Positions 55,662-63,871 of a stretch of 64,000 bases of DNA are shown piece after piece. The notes under the pieces were generated by a model. That model was given only the letters and a program-made list of their open reading frames with translations, was not told where the DNA came from and searched no databases. Numbering within the stretch: the stretch's first letter is position 1; each line of letters begins with the position of its first letter. The position numbers and the translations under genes are program-made. Source of the stretch: Pseudoxanthomonas sp. (GTDB lineage: Bacteria > Pseudomonadota > Gammaproteobacteria > Xanthomonadales > Xanthomonadaceae); the NCBI RefSeq assembly GCF_035999195.1, contig NZ_DASYGY010000009.1, forward strand, positions 682,001-746,000. The letters run 5' to 3'.

Positions 55662-56530
55662 TCCCTGCCCTGCGCGCCCTGCCGCTGGCCTGTGCGCTGG
55701 CCGCACTGCTCCCGGCGTTGCCCGCCCTCGCCGGCCAGGGACGTCTGCTGGCCACCGGCGGCGCCACCCAGATCGAAGGCGCGGCCGGCGGCGGCATCGT
55801 GCCGTGGGCGGTGCTGTCCGGTTACGGCACCGACACGCAGCACGGCGGTGCCGCTTTCTACACGCGCGTGGATACCGGCGACTACGCGCTGGATGCGTAC
55901 GGCGCCTCGTACACGTTCGCCAACCGGGTGGAACTGTCGTTCGCGCGGCAGTCGTTCGACCTGGGCGAACTGCAGCGCCGGCTCGCGCTGCCCTGGGATG
56001 CGCTGGAACAGGACATCTACGGCGTGAAGGTGCGACTGGCCGGCGACCTGGTCTACAACCACCTGCCGCAGATCAGCGTGGGCGTGCAGCACAAGCGCCT
56101 GCGCGACGGCGCGCTGCCGCTGGCGGTGGGTGCGCGCCAGGACCACGGTACCGACGCCTCCGTCAGCGCCAGCAAGTTGTTCCTCGATGCGGCCGGCGGC
56201 TACCAACTGCTGCTCAACGCCACGCTGCGCTCGACCAGCGCCAACCAGACGGGACTGCTCGGCTTCGGCGGCGATCGCCGCGCGGACCGCCAATGGGTGT
56301 GGGAAGGATCGGCGGCGGTGCTGCTGGATCCGCGCCTGGCGGTCGGCGTGGAGTACCGGCAGAAGCCCGACAACCTGGGTTTCGTCCGCGAGGACGACTG
56401 GCGCGACGTGTTCATCGCCTGGTTCCCCAACAAGCGCGTCGCCGTGGTCGGCGCGTGGGCGGACCTGGGCAGCATCGCCACGCTGGACGACCAGCGCGGC
56501 GCGTACGTCTCCGTGCAGTGGAGCTTCTGA
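55658..56530 (+). CDS. DUF3034 family protein, predicted outer-membrane beta barrel
   Basis: The 290-residue protein has a signal peptide (1-25) and a body of alternating strands (DYALDAYGASYTFANRVELSFA; GYQLLLNATLRSTS; AVGVEYRQKPDNLGF) ending VSVQWSF, with a C-terminal Phe as in outer-membrane barrels. DUF3034 proteins have no assigned function. The GATEGAAGG-like start (GGATQIEGAAGGGIVPW) is a family mark. It starts within the stop of the sensor gene (ATGA) and its stop is one base before the haemoglobin gene. Confidence 0.82.
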   Translation: MIPALRALPLACALAALLPALPALAGQGRLLATGGATQIEGAAGGGIVPWAVLSGYGTDTQHGGAAFYTRVDTGDYALDAYGASYTFANRVELSFARQSFDLGELQRRLALPWDALEQDIYGVKVRLAGDLVYNHLPQISVGVQHKRLRDGALPLAVGARQDHGTDASVSASKLFLDAAGGYQLLLNATLRSTSANQTGLLGFGGDRRADRQWVWEGSAAVLLDPRLAVGVEYRQKPDNLGFVREDDWRDVFIAWFPNKRVAVVGAWADLGSIATLDDQRGAYVSVQWSF

Positions 56531-56531
56531 G

Positions 56532-57011
56532 ATGACGATCCTGCGCAGCGCCACCGCACTGCTGCTGGCCGGCCTGCTGGCGGTGGCCGGCTGTGCATCC
56601 ACGCCGCCGCGCGACGACACGCTGTACCGCGAACTGGGACAGCGCAGCGGCATCGAGGCGCTGGTGGAGACGTTGCTGTTCCGCGTGTCCGACGATCCGC
56701 GCATCGCCCACCACTTCGCCGACGTCGACATCATCCACCTCAACGACCGGCTGGTGGAATTCCTGTGCGTGCAGTCCGGCGGCTCCTGCACCTACGCCGG
56801 CAAGCCGATGGCCGAGGCGCACAAGCACGTGACCGTGAGCGAGGCCGACTTCAATGCGCTGGTCGAGGATCTGATGTGGGCGATGGACGAGCGCAAGCTG
56901 CCACGCACCACCCAGAACCGCCTGCTGCGCGTGCTGGCGACGATGCAGCGCGACGTGGTGCGGCGCGGACCGCCGCCGGCCGAGGCACCGCTATTGCCGC
57001 CGCAGCCCTGA
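56532..57011 (+). CDS. Lipidated group 1 truncated haemoglobin
   Basis: The 159-residue protein has a lipoprotein signal (lipobox VAGC, Cys21) and a truncated haemoglobin fold (about 30-145). The proximal haem ligand is His97 in MAEAHKHV. Where group 1 proteins usually have Phe-Tyr at B9-B10, this one has Leu-Leu (48-49), so the distal pocket lacks the ligand-stabilising tyrosine. A haemoglobin anchored on the periplasmic side, beside a copper protein and a c-di-GMP sensor, suggests oxygen, NO or haem redox sensing. It is the last gene of the coupled operon. Confidence 0.85.
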   Translation: MTILRSATALLLAGLLAVAGCASTPPRDDTLYRELGQRSGIEALVETLLFRVSDDPRIAHHFADVDIIHLNDRLVEFLCVQSGGSCTYAGKPMAEAHKHVTVSEADFNALVEDLMWAMDERKLPRTTQNRLLRVLATMQRDVVRRGPPPAEAPLLPPQP

Positions 57012-57152
57012 GCGCCGGACGCGCCCATTCGCGCAGGTGACGGGCGGCTTCGTCGGCCTGCCGGGCGATTCGTCGCAGGGCGCTGGCGAGCGCGGGCACG
57101 GGCCTCCACGATGGTCGCCTCGTGATCCGCTGGCCGCTGAAGGAGCCACCCC

Positions 57153-57377
57153 ATGAAGACCCTCGTCGCCCTGCTCGCCTGGTGCCTGCTGTTCGTCCTG
57201 TGCTGGCCGCTCGCCGTGCTGGCGCTGGTGGCCTGGCCGTTCGTCTGGCTGCTGTCGCTGCCGTTCCGGCTGGTCGGCATCACCTTCTCGGCGCTGTTCG
57301 CGTTCCTGCACGCGCTGTTGATGCTGCCGGCCCGCCTGCTGGGCGGGCGTCCGCGCGCACGGCTGGTGTCGGCATGA
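57153..57377 (+). CDS. Small membrane protein, function unknown
   Basis: The 74-residue protein is almost wholly hydrophobic with two or three membrane segments and ends with a positively charged tail (GGRPRARLVSA). AGGAG lies just upstream. Its stop overlaps the start of the next gene (ATGA), so the two are coupled. No family is recognised. Confidence 0.7.
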   Translation: MKTLVALLAWCLLFVLCWPLAVLALVAWPFVWLLSLPFRLVGITFSALFAFLHALLMLPARLLGGRPRARLVSA

Positions 57378-57880
57378 GCATCGCGCGTTCTCGCGTCGCA
57401 CGGGCGGCGATGTCGGGACTGATGGGCAGCATGCTGCTGTTCGGCGCGGTGGACTCCGCGGCTGCAGCCGGGCGCACGCCGGAGCAGCTCACACAGACGA
57501 TCGACGCGCTGGACACGGCGCTGTTCGAGACCTTCAACACCTGCGCCGATCCCGCGCAGCTGGCGAAGCACGCCAGTTACTTCGACCCGGCGGTGGAGTT
57601 CTACCACGACACCGGCGGCGTCACCTGGACCCGCGACGAGATGATCGGCCGCACGCGCCAGTACGCCTGCGGCCAGTACCGGCGCGAACGCGTGCCGGGC
57701 ACGCTGGCGGTGTTCCCGATCCAGGGGTTCGGCGCCATCGCCCAGGGCAGACACCGCTTCTGCGCGATGACGGAAACCACCTGTGCGGGCGAGGCGGACT
57801 TCGTGATGATCTGGCGCGAGCGCGACGGCCAGTGGCAGGTCACGCGCGTGCTGAGCTACGGGCACCGCGCGGCGCCCTGA
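57374..57880 (+). CDS. Exported NTF2-fold protein (DUF4440-like)
   Basis: The 168-residue protein has a signal peptide (about 1-30) and an NTF2-like domain (HASYFDPAVEFYHDTGGVTWTRDEMI; FVMIWRERDGQWQVTRVLSYG). NTF2-fold proteins are enzymes or ligand binders of varied function. Three extra Cys (ACGQY, FCAMTETTCAG) could form a disulfide. It overlaps the small membrane gene by four bases. Confidence 0.75.
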   Translation: MSIARSRVARAAMSGLMGSMLLFGAVDSAAAAGRTPEQLTQTIDALDTALFETFNTCADPAQLAKHASYFDPAVEFYHDTGGVTWTRDEMIGRTRQYACGQYRRERVPGTLAVFPIQGFGAIAQGRHRFCAMTETTCAGEADFVMIWRERDGQWQVTRVLSYGHRAAP

Positions 57881-57979
57881 CCGCCGGACTTCGTCTCCAC
57901 TTCACACAGGCCCCGTCGCCGCATCATCTGCACGGCGGATCCTGCAGGCCGGCACTCCTGCCGGCCTCCGGATCCGACC

Positions 57980-58552
57980 ATGAACCCTCCTGCCCTGTCG
58001 CCGGTTGCACCGTGGACGCGCGTGCTTCGGCCGCTGTCGTGGGGCGGCGCGCTGGCCCTGCTGGCGCTGCCGTGGGTGGCGATGCGTTTCACCGACGAGA
58101 TCGCGTGGACCGGCCGCGATTTCGCGCTGTTCGGCGCCATGCTGCTGGTGGCCTGCCTCGCGTTCGAGGCGGTCGTGCGCGTGGCGCGCGCACCGGCCTA
58201 TCTGGTGGCCAGCCTGCTGGCCATCGGCACCGCCTTCCTGCTGGTATGGGCGAGCCTGGCGGTCGGCATCGTCGACGAACCGGAGCATCCGGCGAACCTG
58301 ATGTTCGCCGCGGTACTGCTGGTCGGGGCAATCGGCGCCGCGCTATCGAGACTGCAGGCGCGCGGCATGGCGCAGGTGCTGTCGCTCATGTCCTGCCTGC
58401 AGGTTGCCGCTGGCGCCATCGCGATATCGATGGACACGCAGACGCCGGCGCTGTTCATGCTGGTGCTCACGCTGGTCTGCACGGCGGCCTGGCTGGCGTC
58501 GGCATGGCTGTACCACGTCGCCGCCCGGCCGCATCCAGGCGAAGAACGCTGA
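57980..58552 (+). CDS. Multi-pass membrane protein, function unknown
   Basis: The 190-residue protein has about five membrane segments. No family is recognised. It begins a run of three genes on one strand (to 59465), of which the second follows after 17 bases and the third overlaps it. Confidence 0.7.
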   Translation: MNPPALSPVAPWTRVLRPLSWGGALALLALPWVAMRFTDEIAWTGRDFALFGAMLLVACLAFEAVVRVARAPAYLVASLLAIGTAFLLVWASLAVGIVDEPEHPANLMFAAVLLVGAIGAALSRLQARGMAQVLSLMSCLQVAAGAIAISMDTQTPALFMLVLTLVCTAAWLASAWLYHVAARPHPGEER

Positions 58553-58569
58553 CGCTCGGATGCGTGCGC

Positions 58570-59040
58570 ATGGACGCCGCACTTCCGCTGGCTACGCTGC
58601 TGATCCTGTGGCCGTCGCTGTTGCCCGGCTGGCGCGCGATGCTCATCGGCACGCTGCTGATGTCGCTTGCGTTGGCGATCCTGTATTTCATCGTACTGGG
58701 CCGGTTGGATCACGCGTTCGGTGGTGAGGGCCCGACGTTCTTCGTGGTGGTCCTGCTCTACGGTCTGGCGCAGATGCTGTTGGCTGCAACCTGCCTTGCG
58801 CGGGTAGCAGCGGGTGCTGCGATGGCGTGGCTGTCGCCACCAAGGCGGGCGTCGTGCCGGCGTGCGCTGCGCTGGACAATGTCGATCGCCGCCGGCGTGA
58901 CGGCCATGGCGGCACTGATCCATCGCATTCCTGCCGGATTGGCGCTGTCCATCGGCTCGCTGATGCTGTGGCTGTATATCGCGACGGCACTGCCCCGGCC
59001 GATCGCAGACCGCCGTTCCGTCGACGGTACCGAGGCATGA
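58570..59040 (+). CDS. Multi-pass membrane protein, function unknown
   Basis: The 156-residue protein has four or five membrane segments, with the middle loop GGEGPTFFVVVLLYG. The frame is open much further upstream, and a GTG at 58564 is an alternative start. Its stop overlaps the next gene (ATGA). No family is recognised. Confidence 0.6.
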   Translation: MDAALPLATLLILWPSLLPGWRAMLIGTLLMSLALAILYFIVLGRLDHAFGGEGPTFFVVVLLYGLAQMLLAATCLARVAAGAAMAWLSPPRRASCRRALRWTMSIAAGVTAMAALIHRIPAGLALSIGSLMLWLYIATALPRPIADRRSVDGTEA

Positions 59041-59465
59041 CGCGCCGCTGGACGTGGCGCCTGAGCGCGGCCACGGCTTGTATGATGATCCTCGCCGACG
59101 GATGCACCGGCGATTCCGCCCTCGAGTATTTCCCGCAGGCGAACGGCGACAAGCCCGAGCTCTTCGAGCTGGGCCACGTGCAGGTCTGTCCCATCACCCG
59201 CGCAGGCCTGCCGCTGCTGATCCGCAGGGTCGACGCATTCGCGCTACGTCACGGGATGATCCGGCATGACATCCAGCACCGTCGTGAACGCATCGCGGCC
59301 GTGTACTCACGAGGTGCGCCGATGCGCGAGCATCTGATGGTCGAACGACTGCATGCCCACCGCTACCGAGTGGGCATATCCACCCTCTACGGTCTTGAGT
59401 GCGATGACCTGTGCAGACGTGCGACGGCCTACGACTTCTGTCCTCGCATCGCGGATGGACCGTGA
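59037..59465 (+). CDS. Probable lipoprotein, function unknown
   Basis: The 142-residue protein has an N-terminal hydrophobic segment ending LADGC, an imperfect lipobox. The mature part is polar, with four further cysteines (VQVCPI, ECDDLCRR, FCP), probably disulfide-linked in the periplasm. It is translationally coupled to the membrane gene before it. I recognise no family. Confidence 0.6.
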   Translation: MTRRWTWRLSAATACMMILADGCTGDSALEYFPQANGDKPELFELGHVQVCPITRAGLPLLIRRVDAFALRHGMIRHDIQHRRERIAAVYSRGAPMREHLMVERLHAHRYRVGISTLYGLECDDLCRRATAYDFCPRIADGP

Positions 59466-59472
59466 GTCGCGC

Positions 59473-59904
59473 TCAACGCGGCTTCATGTGCCACAGCGCA
59501 TTGACGATGATCCAGCGGTCGCCGTAGCGGCCCATGTGGAAGTGGTCGACGAACCACGGGGTTTCCAGTCGCACGGCGGCGGTCTCGGCGGTGACGTCGA
59601 GAATGCGGCAGCTGCGGTTCCACTGGTCCTTCGGCGTCTTCAGCACGCCCTGGCGCGTCAGCGAAACGAGTTCCTCTTTCGACATGCGGCGCAGGCCGAG
59701 GCGTTCGTCGGGCGTATCGCCGGTCACCGCGCGCTTGGCGAGGTCCGGATGCAGCGCGCGCGCCACGCGTGCGGGATCGCCTTCCAGCTGGCCGTCGACG
59801 TAGTCGAGGCAGGTGGCTTCGATGGCGGCGAGCGTCGCGGCATCCGCCATGGGCGCGGGTGAGGTGGCCGCGGTGGCGGCCATGACCAGGGACAGCAGGG
59901 ACAT
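59473..59904 (-). CDS. Exported NTF2-fold protein (lumazine-binding-like)
   Basis: The 143-residue protein has a signal peptide (1-22) and an NTF2-fold core (CLDYVDGQLEGDPARVARALHPDLAKR; DRWIIVNALWHMKP), resembling the putative lumazine-binding family. Active-site residues cannot be assigned. ATG at 59904 has AAGGAA before it. It is convergent with the Cys-rich lipoprotein gene. Confidence 0.78.
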   Translation of the reverse strand: MSLLSLVMAATAATSPAPMADAATLAAIEATCLDYVDGQLEGDPARVARALHPDLAKRAVTGDTPDERLGLRRMSKEELVSLTRQGVLKTPKDQWNRSCRILDVTAETAAVRLETPWFVDHFHMGRYGDRWIIVNALWHMKPR

Positions 59905-60095
59905 CGTGGATTCCTTCACAGGCGGAGACGGGACAGATCGCCGTGGCCGTCGAACAAGCACGGACGCGGTGGCGCCATCGTCGCCGTCGCCACCCTCCGT
60001 GACCCGTGCCGGAAGTCCGGACCCGGGGTGGGCTGCGCCAGGTTGGTCCGTCCACGCGGCAAACGGCGCACATCAGCCGCCTTTACCGACGAACC

Positions 60096-61328
60096 TCAGG
60101 GCAGCCAGAGCTTCTCCAGCTCGCGGAAGCCCCATTTCTCGGGCGACTCGATGCCGACGATGCGCTCGCGGCCGTCGGTGGCGGCCAGGTCGATGTCGGC
60201 CAGCAGCAGGTGCGTGCGCGATTTGGCCGAATAGAACACGCGTACGCGCGGTGCCAGCAACGTGGCGGGGTTCTGTTCCACCACCACCGCCAGCCGCTCG
60301 CTGGACAGTCGTACCAGCGTGCCCACCGGGTAGATGCCGAGGCTGCGCACGAAGGCTTTCAACAGCGTGGTGTCGAAGTGGCCCTGCCAGCTGGCCATGC
60401 GACGCAGCGATTCGCCCGGATCCCAGCCGTTCTTGTAGGGACGGTTGGAGGTGACGGCGTCGTAGACATCGCAGATGGCGCCCATGCGGGTGAGCACGGG
60501 CAGCGCATCGCCGGACAACCGGTTGGGGTAGCCGGTGCCGTCCATGCGCTCGTGATGATGGCGGGTGATGTGCAGCACGCCTGCCTGGGTGACGCCGCCT
60601 TCACGCAGCAGGCGTTCGCCGTGCACGGGGTGCTGGCGGATCACGTCGAATTCCTCGTCGGTCAGCTTGCCGGGCTTGTTGAGCACGTGCAGCGGCATGG
60701 CGGCCTTGCCCATGTCGTGCAGCAGGCCGCCGAGCGCGGCCTCGTGCAGGTCGGGCCCGGACAGGCCGATCTCGCGCCCCAGCATCACCATCAGCGCGCT
60801 GACCGCGACCGAGTGCAGGTAGGTGTAGCTGTCGGCGTCCTTCAGCCGTGCCACGCTGACCAGCGCGGTGGGATGGCGGTCGACCGAGCCGGTGATGTCC
60901 TCGATCAGCGGCAGCACATGGCCCGTCTCGATGCCCCGGCCCATGCGCACTTCGCGGAACATCGCCTCCACCGCGTCGCGGGCCTCGCTGCAGATGCGCC
61001 GGGCACGGGCGAGTTCGGAGGTGAAATCGGCGGGGCCGTCGGGCACCAGGATGCGACGACGATCCGCGGCGGCATCGGCTTCGCTGGGCATGGCGGCATC
61101 GACATCGGCCGCGTCGAAGGCGACCACGGGCGCCTGCGGTTCCGGGTCCCAGCCCCCACGCGACAGGTCCACGACCACCTGTTCCACGCCGCTGTCCTGC
61201 AGCTGCGCCAGCCGCTCCTCGTCCACCACGAACGACGTCCGCCAGAAGGGATGCTGCATCCAGGGGCCGAGCAGTTTCTGCACGTGCATGCCCGGCCGGA
61301 GCTCTGCAACGTCGAGAGTTTTCAGCAT
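60096..61328 (-). CDS. HD-GYP cyclic di-GMP phosphodiesterase with DUF3391 N-terminus
   Basis: The 410-residue protein has an N-terminal DUF3391 region (about 1-130; LRPGMHVQKLLGPWMQHPFW) and an HD-GYP domain with HD at 204-205 (LLHDMGK) and HHHERMDGTGYP at 257-268. The HD-GYP motif is intact, so it should hydrolyse c-di-GMP to GMP or pGpG. ATG at 61328 has GGTGGAG before it. It lies downstream of a long regulatory gap with a 16-base palindrome. Confidence 0.93.
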   Translation of the reverse strand: MLKTLDVAELRPGMHVQKLLGPWMQHPFWRTSFVVDEERLAQLQDSGVEQVVVDLSRGGWDPEPQAPVVAFDAADVDAAMPSEADAAADRRRILVPDGPADFTSELARARRICSEARDAVEAMFREVRMGRGIETGHVLPLIEDITGSVDRHPTALVSVARLKDADSYTYLHSVAVSALMVMLGREIGLSGPDLHEAALGGLLHDMGKAAMPLHVLNKPGKLTDEEFDVIRQHPVHGERLLREGGVTQAGVLHITRHHHERMDGTGYPNRLSGDALPVLTRMGAICDVYDAVTSNRPYKNGWDPGESLRRMASWQGHFDTTLLKAFVRSLGIYPVGTLVRLSSERLAVVVEQNPATLLAPRVRVFYSAKSRTHLLLADIDLAATDGRERIVGIESPEKWGFRELEKLWLP

Positions 61329-61802
61329 GTACGACTCCACCGACCGGGGTCGGTAACGCTCTGCGTTCCGGCGGGGCCGGCGGGACAGCCCGACCGTCCC
61401 GGCATCGATATCGGCACGGGGGCCCGGATGCTGAAGGCCCATACGGACAGCTGCCATGGGGGCGGTCCGCTTCGAGGCGGACATCGACCCCTGCGCAGTT
61501 CGCACCACGTCGGCCGGACCTGCGGCGTGCATCCGTCCGATATCGATATCGGCAACACCGTGCCGGGCGGGGAGCGCATCCACGGCATCAATCCGGGCTG
61601 CCTGGGAACGTCACGCCCGAGGCACTGGATGCCGCGCCGATCACGTGGGCGAACCATGCGCGTGACCGCGGGAGCAAACGCCGGACTACACGCGTTACCT
61701 GTAGCGCGGCGCGCATCCGTCTGTCATGCGGTTGCCACAGTGACACGACCTTTTTGCTAGGCTGGGGCCACATCACCACCCAGCCATGTGCAGGGACTTA
61801 CC
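61329..61802. other. Intergenic gap with a perfect palindrome
   Basis: This 474-base stretch lies between the divergent HD-GYP and TetR genes. The most notable item is the palindrome CCGATATCGATATCGG (61537-61552), and the fragment ATCGATATCGG recurs near 61404. I found no coding frame, no RNA gene and no consensus promoter. Confidence 0.55.
61537..61552. promoter_or_regulatory. 16-bp palindrome, possible operator
   Basis: CCGATATCGATATCGG is a perfect inverted repeat between divergent genes, one of them a TetR regulator. A related half (ATCGATATCGG) lies near 61404. It may be the TetR operator. Confidence 0.4.
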
Positions 61803-62495
61803 GTGAGCATTCCGTCCGATTATCTGGAAAACGTTTTCAACGACAGCACCCACAGCACCCTGCCGCTGCGCCAGCGGCCCCAGGTGGACCTCTGCCGCCG
61901 GGGCGAGATCCGGGCGGAGAAGTTCCTGGATGCGGCCACCGAGGTCTTCGCGGAGAAGGGCTACCAGCATGCGCGCCTGAGCGAGATCGTGGCGCGCGCC
62001 GGCGGCTCGCTGGCCACGCTGTACCGCATCTTCGGCGACAAGGAAGGCCTGGCCTGCGCCATCCTCGAGCGGCGCATGGACCTGCACATCCACGTGCTCA
62101 GCGACCTCAACCTGACCGAACTGTCGCCCGAACAGGCATTGCGCCGCGTGGCGATCCGCATGGCGCAGCTGATGGCCGGTCGCGACTCGCAGGTGGTGTA
62201 CCGCATCGTGATCGGCGAAGGACAATCGTTCCCGGCCTTGCGCGACTGGTTCTTCGACCACGTGGTGGCGTCGATCCGGCAGACGCTGGAGGACTATTTC
62301 GAGCAGCAGGTCGCCGCGGGCCGCCTGCAACTGCCCTCGCCCAAGGCGGCTGCGGCCCAGTTCTACATGAGCCTGTTCGGCGACCAGGTGGTGCGCCTGG
62401 CGGCCGGCAGCACCCACATGCCGGATGTCGACACGCTGGAAGCCCAGGCGCTGGCGGCGGTGGACCTGTTCCTGCGGGGCGCACTGCCGCGCTGA
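61803..62495 (+). CDS. TetR-family transcriptional regulator
   Basis: The 230-residue protein has an N-terminal helix-turn-helix after a 30-residue extension (FLDAATEVFAEKGYQHARLSEIVARAGGSLATLYRIFGDKEGL, read in parts) and an alpha-helical effector domain. A GTG at 61803 has AGGGA six bases upstream and is chosen over the GTG at 61788. It is followed by a flavin oxidoreductase gene 72 bases later. Confidence 0.85.
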   Translation: MSIPSDYLENVFNDSTHSTLPLRQRPQVDLCRRGEIRAEKFLDAATEVFAEKGYQHARLSEIVARAGGSLATLYRIFGDKEGLACAILERRMDLHIHVLSDLNLTELSPEQALRRVAIRMAQLMAGRDSQVVYRIVIGEGQSFPALRDWFFDHVVASIRQTLEDYFEQQVAAGRLQLPSPKAAAAQFYMSLFGDQVVRLAAGSTHMPDVDTLEAQALAAVDLFLRGALPR

Positions 62496-62567
62496 CCGCG
62501 CGTACCTTCACCCCGTCCTGTCGGGCGCGGTGCCAGCATTCCCGCACCCAACATCGGCGGGACATGC

Positions 62568-63782
62568 ATGGATCTGAAAAGCGGCTATCCCTTCTGGGCC
62601 GTCAGCAACGGGCTGATGCAGGCGTTTCCGCAACTGGACGCCGACCATCGCTGCGACGTGGCGGTCCTCGGTGGCGGCATCACGGGTGCGCTGATCGCCG
62701 ATGAGCTGGCGCAGCATGGCTTCGACGTGGTGGTGCTGGAGCAGCGCGACATCGGCTGGGGCAGCACGGCGGCCAGCACGGCGCTGCTGCAGTACGAGAT
62801 CGACACCCACCTGGTCGACCTGGCCAAGCGCCACGGCGAAGACGATGCCGCGCTGGCCTATCGCGCCTGCGCAGACGCCATCGACCGGTTGCACGAGGTG
62901 GCCTCGGCCTGGCGCGATGTCGGCTTCGCCCGCAACCGCAGCCTGTACTACGCCAGCCGGCGCCGCGATGTCGCCAGCCTGGAAGAAGAGTGCGCGGCCA
63001 GGCAGAAACACGGCCTGGAGGTGGAACTGCTGTCGTCCGACCGCGTGCGCGAGGATTACGGCTTCGATGCGCCTGCCGCCCTGCTCAGCCGGCAGGCCGC
63101 GCGCGTGGACCCGTATCGTCTGACCTATCGCCTGCTGCAGCGCCTTCAGAAGCAGGGCGCCTCGGTCTTCGACAGGACCCGCGTGGAGGAGATCGCGCCC
63201 ACCACGCGCGGCGTGACGCTGCGAACCGATACCGGGCTGACCGTGCGCGCCGGGCATCTGGTGGTCGCGGCGGGCTACGCGAGCCAGCACTGGCTGAAGC
63301 AATCGGTGGCGCGCAATCGCAGCAGCTATGCGGTGATCAGCGACCCGCTGCCGGACGCGGCGCTGGGCTTTCTCGGCGATACCCTGCTGTGGGAAACCGC
63401 CCGCCCCTACCTGTACGCGCGCACCACCTCCGACCGCCGTCTGCTGTTGGGGGGAGAAGACGATTCCGTCGACATTCCGGCCAAGCGCGACGCGCGCGTG
63501 GAGAAGAAGGCGCGCACGCTGCTGAAGCGGCTGAAGGACCTGTTTCCCGAACTCGCGTTCACCCCGGCATTCTCCTGGGCCGGCACCTTCGCCGAAACCG
63601 AGGACGGCCTGCCGTTCTTCGGTCCGCACCGACAGTGGGGGCCGCGCGTGCACTTCGCCATGGCATACGGCGGCAACGGCATCACCTACAGCATGCTCGG
63701 TGCCGGGCTGCTGCGCGCGCTGATCGAGCGGCGCAAGCACGCCCTGTGGCCGTTGTTCTCGTTCGAGCGGCTGGAACGCTGA
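62568..63782 (+). CDS. FAD-dependent oxidoreductase (DAO family)
   Basis: The 404-residue protein has an N-terminal FAD-binding motif VAVLGGGITGALIADELA and the D-amino-acid-oxidase-like fold, with the C-terminal FAD-contact AYGGNGITYSMLGAGLL. Substrate-domain residues give no clear specificity. It may be controlled by the preceding TetR regulator. Other family members oxidise amines, sarcosine or D-amino acids. Confidence 0.85.
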   Translation: MDLKSGYPFWAVSNGLMQAFPQLDADHRCDVAVLGGGITGALIADELAQHGFDVVVLEQRDIGWGSTAASTALLQYEIDTHLVDLAKRHGEDDAALAYRACADAIDRLHEVASAWRDVGFARNRSLYYASRRRDVASLEEECAARQKHGLEVELLSSDRVREDYGFDAPAALLSRQAARVDPYRLTYRLLQRLQKQGASVFDRTRVEEIAPTTRGVTLRTDTGLTVRAGHLVVAAGYASQHWLKQSVARNRSSYAVISDPLPDAALGFLGDTLLWETARPYLYARTTSDRRLLLGGEDDSVDIPAKRDARVEKKARTLLKRLKDLFPELAFTPAFSWAGTFAETEDGLPFFGPHRQWGPRVHFAMAYGGNGITYSMLGAGLLRALIERRKHALWPLFSFERLER

Positions 63783-63871
63783 CGCCCCACCACGCCGCGT
63801 TGACATCCACGTCATGTCCGCATCACGCGCATCGGTGCAGGCTGATCGAACATCCCGACTGGAGTACGGTC

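Noticed and set aside
63800..63805. TTGACA as promoter -35 before the last gene
   Set aside because: No acceptable -10 lies 15-19 bases downstream.
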